The position numbers and the translations under genes were made by a program. The notes under the pieces were generated by a model. It did not search any database and was not told the origin of the DNA. It worked only from the letters and a program-made list of their open reading frames with translations. From the NCBI GenBank assembly GCA_024691265.1, contig JAILNT010000117.1:1-21550 (forward strand): 21,550 nucleotides of DNA. The letters are read 5' to 3'. Below are positions 1 to 7,153 of the stretch, piece after piece. Each line of letters starts with the position of its first letter. The stretch's first letter is position 1. The DNA is from Treponema sp. Its GTDB lineage: Bacteria > Spirochaetota > Spirochaetia > Treponematales > Treponemataceae.

Positions 1-806
1 ACCATACCCATCATTCCCATATAACTTCTAGGTACCGCACCTATTCCCATAAGACTTGTTACTACAGGACAAGGGAAAGACTCAAGAAATCTTGAAAGTC
101 CCCCTGCACCTTTTTCAGTATTTGCTCCTCCTCCTACATAAAGAACAGGCTTATGTGCATGCAGAATTCGTTTTGCACTCTCTTTCAGTAAATCTTTTAT
201 TTCATTTTCAGGAGTATGGTATCTAACAGAATCTCCTAAACTAGCAAAATCTCCTGTTTTTGGGTTTCCTAATTCAGGCATTTCAGGAAGAGAATCTATT
301 TCTATAGAAGAAGTCTGCACATCTCTTGGAACATCTACAAGAACAGGTCCTGGTCGTCCATTTTGTGCAATGGCAAATGCTTCAGGTATAGCTTTTAATA
401 GCTCTTTTACAGATTTTACCATCATAGAATGCTTTGTTATAGGAAAAGATAGACCAAATGTATCTGCCTCTTGAAAGGCATCTGTTCCTATAAGATTTGT
501 ATTTACCTGCCCCGTAATTGCAACTACAGGTATAGAATCACATCTTGCATCAGCTATAGCTGTTAAAAGATTCATGGCTCCAGGCCCACTTGTCGCCATA
601 CATACTGCAGGTTTTCCTGTAGTACGAGCCATTCCCTGTGCAATAAAACCAGCTGCCTGTTCATGTCTTACGAGTACATGTGTAATGCTGCTTTTATAAA
701 GCTCGTCATACAAAGGCAGAATGGAACCGCCGGGAATACCAGCGACGGTAGTAATACCCGCTTTTTCAAGCAAGGCAATTATAATCTGAGAACCTGTCAT
801 CTTCAT
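1..806 (-). CDS. ilvB: Acetolactate synthase large subunit, N-terminal part (runs off the left edge)
   Basis: Thiamine-diphosphate enzyme that condenses two pyruvates, or pyruvate and 2-oxobutyrate, in the first shared step of branched-chain amino acid synthesis. Reading leftward from the ATG at 806 gives 268 residues without a stop. Visible are the PGG turn near residue 25, the catalytic Glu49 in RHEQAAGF, SGPGAMNLLTAIADA, and GRPGPVLVDVPRDVQ, all typical of the family's PYR domain and the start of the central domain. The C-terminal ThDP-binding domain lies outside the window. The start at 806 is preferred over the ATG at 800 because an AGGA (822-819) lies 12 nt upstream, although that spacing is long. 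It is divergent from rqcH. A small subunit (ilvN), if linked, would lie off the left edge. Other ThDP decarboxylases are less likely given the match along the whole stretch. Confidence 0.93.
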   Translation of the reverse strand, partial: MKMTGSQIIIALLEKAGITTVAGIPGGSILPLYDELYKSSITHVLVRHEQAAGFIAQGMARTTGKPAVCMATSGPGAMNLLTAIADARCDSIPVVAITGQVNTNLIGTDAFQEADTFGLSFPITKHSMMVKSVKELLKAIPEAFAIAQNGRPGPVLVDVPRDVQTSSIEIDSLPEMPELGNPKTGDFASLGDSVRYHTPENEIKDLLKESAKRILHAHKPVLYVGGGANTEKGAGGLSRFLESFPCPVVTSLMGIGAVPRSYMGMMGM

Positions 807-844
807 GAGTGTGTAATTTCCTATCGAAATAGAGTTTTCTATGA

Positions 845-858
845 AGCCAAAATTGGCT
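845..858. promoter_or_regulatory. Inverted repeat between ilvB and rqcH
   Basis: The sequence AGCCAAAATTGGCT has perfect 6-bp arms (AGCCAA / TTGGCT) around a 2-bp centre. It lies about 40 bp upstream of the ilvB start and about 50 bp upstream of the rqcH -35 box, in the 136-bp divergent intergenic region. The position suits an operator for ilvB, but no regulator is identified and a dyad this short can occur by chance. Confidence 0.3.
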
Positions 859-905
859 AATGCTTGTCTAAAAAAATACTCTCATAGCGGTATATTTTTG
901 TCAAG

Positions 906-942
906 GTTACAAAAAGCGAGCTTTTGCTGTATATTAAAAAAT
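906..942 (+). promoter_or_regulatory. Predicted promoter of rqcH, leaderless
   Basis: The -35 box is GTTACA (906-911, 4 of 6 to consensus), followed by an 18-bp spacer and a -10 box TATATT (930-935, 5 of 6). Only 7 nt (AAAAAAT) separate the -10 box from the ATG at 943, so transcription should begin at or within a base or two of the start codon. There is no Shine-Dalgarno. This also argues for the start at 943 rather than an upstream ATG. Confidence 0.55.
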
Positions 943-2487
943 ATGTCACTTAATTGTAATGAAATTGATGAAGTATTAGGCGAATTAAATCTTAAAGATG
1001 CATTTATTCAGGACATAGTACAACCTGGATATGACAGCATAGCTTTTAATGTATATAAAGTATCAGATGCAAAAACTATACTTGTTTGTACAGCAGCAGG
1101 AGCATGTAGAATACACCAGACATGGAAAAAAGTTCCTAAAAATACAAAGCCTTTAAGATTTATGGAATGTCTTAAATCGCACATAAAAGGTGCAAGAATA
1201 GAAAGTATTGAACAAATTGGAAAAGAAAGAATTATCGAAATAAAACTTTTCAGAGCTGGGAAAATATATGTAATGACTGCTGCAAATCAAGTTCTCGGAA
1301 AGAAAGGAGATGAAGAAGATGAGAACAACGATGAGCACTATATTCTATATATAAGATTATGGAGTAATGCCGGAAATATCATTCTCTGTAAGGAAGATGG
1401 TTCCATAATCGACAGTATGTACAGACGTCCTAATAAGGGAGAAGTTACAGGAGGTATCTTTAATCCAAGGGAAGAACTTGCAAAGAAAAAAGTAGAACAA
1501 GAGCAAGCTGGCATAGAAAAAGAAGAACGTATATGGCCTATAAGAAAGTTTGAAGAACTGGGAAAAGCAAAAGACGGACAAGAATTATCTTTTAACAAAA
1601 AAATTGATATCTGGTATGGAGAACACGCTACAGCCTTATCAAGAGAATCTTTATTACTGCAAGCTGAAAAATGGTATAACAGCAGAAAAAGCAGAATGGA
1701 AGCAGCCCTTAAAAAGCTTGAAGCAAAACTTGAAAGCTTTAAGGACGCAGACAGAATAAAACATCAGGGAGATTTAATTTTATCTTTCGGCTATGGAGCA
1801 GATTTATCAAAAGGTTTTATTGAATGCACAGATTATGATAATGGCAATACTGTAAAACTTAGTATAGATTCTAAAAAAAGCGTTCAGGAAAATGCTTCTG
1901 CATATTATGAAAAATATAAAAAGGCAATAAGTGGTCAAGATGAACTTTCACATGACATACAGATGTCAAAAAGAGAAATTGAAGAATTAGAAAAACTCTA
2001 TGCGAAAATACAAAATGAAAAGAATGTGTTGAAGATAGAACAGATTCTTAGAAAATCTACAATGCCTAAGCAGCAAAAAGAGAAAGAACAACCAGGTCTT
2101 GAATACAATATAGATGGCTGGAGAATACTTGTAGGTAGAAATGTAAATGAAAATGATGACTTACTAAGACATTATGCAAAAGGTCAGGATATGTGGCTAC
2201 ATACAAGAGACTACGCAGGAGGTTATGTATTCATAAAGGCAAGAACTGGTAAAACAGTTCCTTTAAACATATTGCTATACGCAGGAAACCTTGCAGTATA
2301 CCACAGTAAAGGAAGAAAAAATGGCAAGGCAGATTTGTATTATACACAGGTAAAATATTTAAGAAGAGCAAAGAATGGTCCAAAAGGTTTAGTTCTCCCG
2401 ACTAATGAAAAAAACATTTGTATAACACTGGATAATACTATACTTAAAAAATTAGATGAAATACAGGAAATACAGAATGGAATATAA
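943..2487 (+). CDS. rqcH: RqcH/NFACT-family ribosome quality-control protein (Rqc2 homologue, FbpA-like)
   Basis: In the known family this protein binds the peptidyl-tRNA-obstructed large ribosomal subunit and recruits tRNA-Ala to add C-terminal alanine tails to stalled peptides. From the chosen start it has 514 residues, somewhat shorter than B. subtilis RqcH (about 570). The N-terminal NFACT-N region contains GARIESIEQIGKERIIEI, a charged coiled-coil middle follows (roughly 220-385), and the C-terminal NFACT-R domain shows GWRILVGRN, ND.L, DMWLHTRDYAGGYVFIKAR and a conserved tail. The family's Asp-Arg pair appears here as Glu-Arg (about residues 95-96). The frame is open back to an ATG at 841, but residues before 943 do not look like the family and a -10 box sits just before 943. 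Older annotations often call such proteins fibronectin-binding. Confidence 0.85.
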   Translation: MSLNCNEIDEVLGELNLKDAFIQDIVQPGYDSIAFNVYKVSDAKTILVCTAAGACRIHQTWKKVPKNTKPLRFMECLKSHIKGARIESIEQIGKERIIEIKLFRAGKIYVMTAANQVLGKKGDEEDENNDEHYILYIRLWSNAGNIILCKEDGSIIDSMYRRPNKGEVTGGIFNPREELAKKKVEQEQAGIEKEERIWPIRKFEELGKAKDGQELSFNKKIDIWYGEHATALSRESLLLQAEKWYNSRKSRMEAALKKLEAKLESFKDADRIKHQGDLILSFGYGADLSKGFIECTDYDNGNTVKLSIDSKKSVQENASAYYEKYKKAISGQDELSHDIQMSKREIEELEKLYAKIQNEKNVLKIEQILRKSTMPKQQKEKEQPGLEYNIDGWRILVGRNVNENDDLLRHYAKGQDMWLHTRDYAGGYVFIKARTGKTVPLNILLYAGNLAVYHSKGRKNGKADLYYTQVKYLRRAKNGPKGLVLPTNEKNICITLDNTILKKLDEIQEIQNGI

Positions 2488-2518
2488 ATTTATGCCTTCT
2501 ATTTTTAATTACATTGAA

Positions 2519-2559
2519 ACTTCTGAAGTATTTTGATAAAGTAGCTGTCAAAATATTTC
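2519..2559. promoter_or_regulatory. Dyad/hairpin in the metF leader region
   Basis: Arms at 2525-2536 (GAAGTATTTTGA) and 2548-2559 (TCAAAATATTTC) pair over 12 positions with one G-T, around an 11-nt loop. A second, nested palindrome, ACTTCTGAAGT, lies at 2519-2529. No T-run follows, so it is not a standard terminator for rqcH. A weak promoter-like pair, TTGATA (2533-2538) and TTTCTA (2556-2561, 17-bp spacer), falls inside the dyad, which would suit repressor binding. This is inference. The rest of the 121-nt gap holds only the metF ribosome-binding site (GGGAGAG, 2599-2605). Confidence 0.4.
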
Positions 2560-2608
2560 TAGTAACAAGTTATTAAATGTAACGCATTTTTATAGACAGG
2601 GAGAGAAT

Positions 2609-3496
2609 ATGAAAATATCAGACATATTAAATAAAAAAAATGTCACATTATCATTAGAGGTATTTCCTCCTAAAAAGCAAGATGCTTTTGAAGGTGTTGT
2701 AAAAACAGCAAAAGAACTCACTTTATTAAAACCTGATTTCATGAGTATAACTTATGGAGCAAATGGCTCTACCAGAGAAAATACAGCAGAAATTGCCTGT
2801 GAAATAGAAAAATGCGGAGTACCATCTTTAGCTCACCTTACTTGTATAGGTGCAAATGCAGAAGGACTAGATAATGCAATTGAAAGACTAAAGAAATTTG
2901 GAATAAGTAATGTACTTGCATTACGGGGCGATATTCCTCAGGATATGGAAAAAGAAGAAGCAATAGGAAAATATCCTCATGCTTCAGACTTAGTACCAGC
3001 ATTAAAGGACGCAGGATTTTGTGTAGGAGGAGCCTGTTATCCAGAAGGACACCCGGAAAGTGCAAACAGAGCTATTGATATAGATAACTTAAAAAAGAAA
3101 GTTGATGCAGGTGTAGACTTTCTCACAACACAGATGTTTTTTGATAATGACATGCTTTACAGCTTTTTATATCAACTTCAGTCTAAAGGCATTCATGTTC
3201 CTGTTATAGCAGGTATCATGCCTATAACAAATGCCGCACAAGTGCAAAAAATGGTTATGATGTCTAATGCATTTATTCCTAGAAAGCTTTTAGCTATATG
3301 TGATAAATATTCTGATGACAAGGAAGCGATGAGACAAGCTGGAATAGCTTATGCTACAGACCAGATTATAGACCTCATTTCTAATGGAATAAGAGGTATT
3401 CACATATACACTATGAATAAAAGTGCAATATCAACTGATATTTTACACAACGTAGATAATATATTAAAAGCTGTTAATAAAGAGAAAACAGAATAA
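2609..3496 (+). CDS. metF: 5,10-methylenetetrahydrofolate reductase
   Basis: Flavoprotein that reduces 5,10-methylene-THF to 5-methyl-THF, the methyl donor for MetH in methionine synthesis; cytoplasmic. The 295-residue length is the normal bacterial size. Family motifs run along the whole protein: LEVFPPK with the expected catalytic Glu17, SITYGANG, HLTC, ALRGD, ACYPEGHPE, TTQMFFDN, AGIMP and a C-terminal GIHIYTMN. The start is supported by a GGGAGAG ribosome-binding site 3 nt upstream. It lies 15 nt upstream of metH on the same strand, so the two are almost certainly co-transcribed and act in consecutive steps. Control may come through the dyad at 2519-2559. Confidence 0.97.
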   Translation: MKISDILNKKNVTLSLEVFPPKKQDAFEGVVKTAKELTLLKPDFMSITYGANGSTRENTAEIACEIEKCGVPSLAHLTCIGANAEGLDNAIERLKKFGISNVLALRGDIPQDMEKEEAIGKYPHASDLVPALKDAGFCVGGACYPEGHPESANRAIDIDNLKKKVDAGVDFLTTQMFFDNDMLYSFLYQLQSKGIHVPVIAGIMPITNAAQVQKMVMMSNAFIPRKLLAICDKYSDDKEAMRQAGIAYATDQIIDLISNGIRGIHIYTMNKSAISTDILHNVDNILKAVNKEKTE

Positions 3497-3511
3497 ATAA
3501 AAGGACATTAT

Positions 3512-6151
3512 ATGAAAAAGCCATCTTTCAGAGAGTATTTAAGAGAATGCATTGAAAAAGAGATTCCTCTATTCTTTGATGGAGGAATGGGAACTATGAT
3601 TCAATCTACAGGTATAACTGATTATTCAATACCTGAGGAATTGAACATAACACACCCAGAAATCATAACAGACATTCATAAACAATACCTTGAAGCTGGC
3701 TGCAATGTTCTTACTGCTAATACTTTCGGGGCTAATCCAATTAAGCTTGGAGAAGAAAGCAAATATTCTTGTAAAGAACTTATAGAAACTGGTATTCAGC
3801 GAATAAAAGATGCTATAGAAAGTTGTGAAGACAAGAAAAATCGCTTCATTTCATGGGATACAGGTCAGATAGGAAAACTTCTTGCTCCTATGGGTCCCCT
3901 TTCATTTGATGAAGCCTATGAAAGTTATAAAGAAGCTTCAACTGTAGCAGAAAAATGCGGAGCAGAACTTGCAATAATAGAAACAATGAGTGACCTTTAT
4001 GAAGTAAAGGCTGCTGTTCTTGCAGTAAAAGAAAATACAAATCTTCCTATAGTTGCCAGTATGACATTTCAAAGCAATCTAAGAACATTAACAGGAGCTG
4101 ATGTAAAAACTTGTGTAACATACCTTGAAGCTCTTGGAGTTGATGTACTAGGATTTAATTGCGGCGGCTCTCTTGAAGAAGATGAAGAACTTACAAGACA
4201 ATTTACAGAATATGCTCATCTTCCAGTTCTTGTACAACCAAACGCAGGCTTACCGGTAGTAGAAAACGGAAAATCAGTATTTAAAGTAGAAAGTAAAGAA
4301 TTTGCTTTATCACAAGCAAAAAACAGGCTTGCAGGTGCAATTGTTTTAGGAGGTTGTTGTGGAACAACACCAAAACATATAAACGCACTTATAAAAGAAA
4401 CCAAAAACTTAAAAGTAGAAATTAAAAATACGGCTGAAAAAGAAAGCGATACATTTATCTGTAGCTATAACGAAACTGTACAAATAGGTGGGAAAAATGG
4501 ACCTATGATTGTAGGAGAAAGGATTAATCCTACAGGTAAAAAAAAGTGCAAAGCAGCTCTTCTTGAAGGTGACATGCAATTTGTCATAAATGAAGGCGAA
4601 AGCCAGATAAACGCAGGTGCCCAAATTCTTGACGTTAATGTGGGACTTCCTGGAATTGATGAAGCTGAAACAATGAAAGAAGCTATTTCAGCACTTCAAG
4701 CAACCTTCAGTACACCTTTACAGATAGACTCAAGTGAAGCTCCTGTTCTTGAAAAAGCATTAAGATACTATAACGGTAAAGCTTTAGTTAATAGTGTAAA
4801 CGGTAAACAAGAAACAATGGACAAAGTATTCCCTCTTATAAAAAAATATGGAGGTAGCGTTGTAGCCCTCTGTATTGATGAAAATGGAATAAGTCCAAAT
4901 GCAGAAGGCAGAGTTGAAGTTGCAAGGAAAATGATAAATGAAGCTTCAAAATATGGTATCAAACCTCGTGATATTCTTATAGATACTCTGACATTAACTG
5001 TAAGTAGCCAACAAAAAGAAGCTCTTGAAACATTAAGGGCTATTGAAATATTAAAAAAAGAATATGGTAAACAAGGATTAAAATTTATACTTGGAGTGTC
5101 AAATATAAGTTTTGGTCTTCCTCGCAGAGACATTGTAAACAGCAGATTTCTTGCAATGGCACTCTATTCAGGGCTTAGTGCCTGCATTATAAATCCTTTG
5201 AGTGAAGCCATGATGGATTCATATCGCTCTTATAGAGCATTAGCCGGCTATGATGATAATTGTCTTGAATACATTGAAAAATATACAGCATCTCAGGCTC
5301 CAAAAGCTTCTGATATTGATAATGCAAAATTAAAATCAATAGGAGATTCATTAAATCTTGCTTTAACGGCTATAAATCAAGCTTCCGCACTTGTAAACGG
5401 GCAAAAGCCTGAAAAGCTTATACAGGTAAATACAGTTAAAACAGAAACTACAAAATCTAATAGTCAAGAAACTGTTGTTGCATGCCCATGTGGACAAGAA
5501 CATGCTAACCCTAATGTTATAAAGCTTAGAGAGCTTATTATAAAAGGATTTAAAGATGAAGCTCCTAAAACAACACAAATATTACTTGAAAGTCTAAAAC
5601 CTGTAGAAATTATAAATGAATGTATCGTTCCTGCTCTTGATACTGTAGGAAAAGATTTTGAAAAAGGAAGAAAATTCTTACCACAATTATTACTTAGTGC
5701 AGATACTGTATCTAAATCTTTTTCAGTAATAAAAGAGCAATTAGCAAAAAGCGGAAAAAAAGAAGAAAGTAAGGGTTCTATCGTAATTGCAACAGTTTAT
5801 GGTGATATACATGATATTGGAAAAAATATAGTAAAAGCCATGCTTGAAAATTACGGTTATACAGTAATTGATTTAGGTAAAAATGTTCCACCTGAAACCA
5901 TTGTAAACACAGTTGTTGACAATGATATAAAATTAGTAGGACTTAGTGCCTTAATGACAACCACTGTTGCCAATATGGAAAAAACGATTAAAATGCTGCA
6001 TGCAACTCTTGCAGAAAAAGGCAAGACTTGTAAAATAATGGCAGGCGGAGCTGTTCTCACAGAAGATTACGCAGCCAAAATTGGAGCAGACTACTATGCT
6101 AAAGATGCAATGGCATCAGTAGCTATTGCAAAGGAAGTATTTTCAAATTGA
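3512..6151 (+). CDS. metH: Cobalamin-dependent methionine synthase, short form without activation domain
   Basis: Transfers the methyl group of 5-methyl-THF through cobalamin to homocysteine. There are 879 residues against about 1227 in E. coli. Order: homocysteine domain (about 1-300) with FFDGGMGTMIQ and the zinc cysteines Cys217 (FNCGG), Cys282 and Cys283 (GGCCGTTP); pterin domain (about 328-590) starting at GPMIVGERINPTG; a linker; helical cap (about 665-750); and B12-binding domain (about 755-879) with GDIHDIG, His767 being the cobalt ligand. The protein ends after the B12 domain, so the AdoMet-binding reactivation domain is absent and no separate copy is in the window. The linker carries an unusual CPCGQEH (658-664). 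An AAAGGAC ribosome-binding site precedes the ATG. The stop overlaps the next gene's TTG start. Confidence 0.97.
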   Translation: MKKPSFREYLRECIEKEIPLFFDGGMGTMIQSTGITDYSIPEELNITHPEIITDIHKQYLEAGCNVLTANTFGANPIKLGEESKYSCKELIETGIQRIKDAIESCEDKKNRFISWDTGQIGKLLAPMGPLSFDEAYESYKEASTVAEKCGAELAIIETMSDLYEVKAAVLAVKENTNLPIVASMTFQSNLRTLTGADVKTCVTYLEALGVDVLGFNCGGSLEEDEELTRQFTEYAHLPVLVQPNAGLPVVENGKSVFKVESKEFALSQAKNRLAGAIVLGGCCGTTPKHINALIKETKNLKVEIKNTAEKESDTFICSYNETVQIGGKNGPMIVGERINPTGKKKCKAALLEGDMQFVINEGESQINAGAQILDVNVGLPGIDEAETMKEAISALQATFSTPLQIDSSEAPVLEKALRYYNGKALVNSVNGKQETMDKVFPLIKKYGGSVVALCIDENGISPNAEGRVEVARKMINEASKYGIKPRDILIDTLTLTVSSQQKEALETLRAIEILKKEYGKQGLKFILGVSNISFGLPRRDIVNSRFLAMALYSGLSACIINPLSEAMMDSYRSYRALAGYDDNCLEYIEKYTASQAPKASDIDNAKLKSIGDSLNLALTAINQASALVNGQKPEKLIQVNTVKTETTKSNSQETVVACPCGQEHANPNVIKLRELIIKGFKDEAPKTTQILLESLKPVEIINECIVPALDTVGKDFEKGRKFLPQLLLSADTVSKSFSVIKEQLAKSGKKEESKGSIVIATVYGDIHDIGKNIVKAMLENYGYTVIDLGKNVPPETIVNTVVDNDIKLVGLSALMTTTVANMEKTIKMLHATLAEKGKTCKIMAGGAVLTEDYAAKIGADYYAKDAMASVAIAKEVFSN

Positions 6152-7074
6152 CAAGGCAGACTATCAGTAATCCCAAAAGAATTGAAAAAGTAAGAAGAAG
6201 ATCTTTGAAATCATTTAAGGTAGGACTAGTTTATATCGTAATGATGTTTCACCCTAAAGCTGTAAAAACGATATATCCACTGTTATTTACAATAATAAAA
6301 GATTTCTTCTTATTACAATTCTTTGAAAAATGGCACATCTACCACATTCCAATCGTGCATGTAGACCACCCTTTAGACAAGAAGGTTCCATTTACACCAG
6401 AAAGAGTTCATATTTATCTTGATTTCATTAATTTCTGGATACGCCCTCTTGAAATGCTACTTCACAGATTTGGCATAAATCAAGGTATCGAGTATTGCAA
6501 TGAATGGTTGAAAAGGCTTCATCAAACATATAAAGAAGCCGCTCGTCTTTATAAATTTCGTCTTAGCACAACAGAAAGACCTAACTACACAAAGACTTTA
6601 GCTTTTAAGCAGATACACGCACTTGACCCACATTATTGTTGTGTTCCAAGTCTTCATATAGCAATTGTGTCATTATGCTATGCATTTTATAAAGAGCTTT
6701 TTGAAAGACTAGATTTTACACAGGAAGAAAAAGAAAATTGGAATAAAGAGCTTTATGAAGAAGCTGTAGCTATTGCAGAAACAGTGCTTTATATAAAGCA
6801 GCATAGTGTAAATTGTATTCCAGCAGCACTTTATATGATAACAAAGCTTGACGGTGATATATTCACAAGCGATGAAGCAATTCGCTTTATTAACGACTTA
6901 TTCAGAAAACAAACTGATGTAACAGAAGATGATAAAAAAGCTATAAACGAACATATTAATTATATGTATGAAAGGTTATTACTTGAAGGTCTTTTATTTG
7001 AAGATTGGAGAGAACCAGTACAACGCTGGATAATAAATTATGAATCCAGCAAACAGATTGCAGTAAATCAATAA
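6148..7074 (+). CDS. PAP2-superfamily-like protein of unknown function
   Basis: The 308-residue product carries three elements in the order and spacing of the PAP2 (lipid phosphatase/phosphotransferase) fold: ERP (143-145), CVPSLH (165-170) and ETVLYIKQHSVNC (211-223). In active members the third motif ends HxxxD; here the position four after His219 is Cys223, so the catalytic Asp appears lost. Only modest hydrophobic stretches are seen (about 25-60, 165-182 and 208-232), fewer than the usual six membrane helices. The start is TTG at 6148, whose bases overlap the metH stop (TTGA), with AAGGAAG upstream; translational coupling is likely. An internal start at Met32 is possible but would remove a basic N-terminus. 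It is the last gene before the terminator. A link to methionine metabolism rests on position only. Confidence 0.65.
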   Translation: MTRQTISNPKRIEKVRRRSLKSFKVGLVYIVMMFHPKAVKTIYPLLFTIIKDFFLLQFFEKWHIYHIPIVHVDHPLDKKVPFTPERVHIYLDFINFWIRPLEMLLHRFGINQGIEYCNEWLKRLHQTYKEAARLYKFRLSTTERPNYTKTLAFKQIHALDPHYCCVPSLHIAIVSLCYAFYKELFERLDFTQEEKENWNKELYEEAVAIAETVLYIKQHSVNCIPAALYMITKLDGDIFTSDEAIRFINDLFRKQTDVTEDDKKAINEHINYMYERLLLEGLLFEDWREPVQRWIINYESSKQIAVNQ

Positions 7075-7075
7075 A

Positions 7076-7120
7076 ATAAAAAAGACAGAACAGAGAAATC
7101 CTCCATTCTGTCTTTTTTTT
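7076..7120. terminator. Bidirectional intrinsic terminator
   Basis: Perfect 10-bp stem AAAGACAGAA (7081-7090) / TTCTGTCTTT (7106-7115) with a 15-nt loop, flanked by an A-run on the left and a T-run on the right. It ends the metF-metH-PAP2-like unit on the plus strand and, read on the other strand, the convergent helicase gene. A second small perfect hairpin (ATTTTCA / TGAAAAT, 7137-7154) touches the helicase stop codon but lacks a T-run. Confidence 0.9.
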
Positions 7121-7153
7121 ATCTATAAACTAATAGATTTTCAAAACTGAAAA

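Noticed and set aside
663..860. Plus-strand open frame of 65 codons
   Set aside because: It lies antisense to well-conserved ilvB coding sequence and across its start, with no family-like sequence or ribosome-binding site.
841..942. N-terminal extension of RqcH from the ATG at 841
   Set aside because: The extra 34 residues do not look like the family, and a -35/-10 pair sits just before the ATG at 943.
2488..2608. SAM riboswitch before metF
   Set aside because: Only a simple hairpin is seen; no multi-helix S-box-like core or terminator could be assembled by eye.
6148..7074. The gene after metH as a separate MetH reactivation domain
   Set aside because: It has no recognisable AdoMet-binding motif of that domain, and its conserved residues fit the PAP2 pattern instead.
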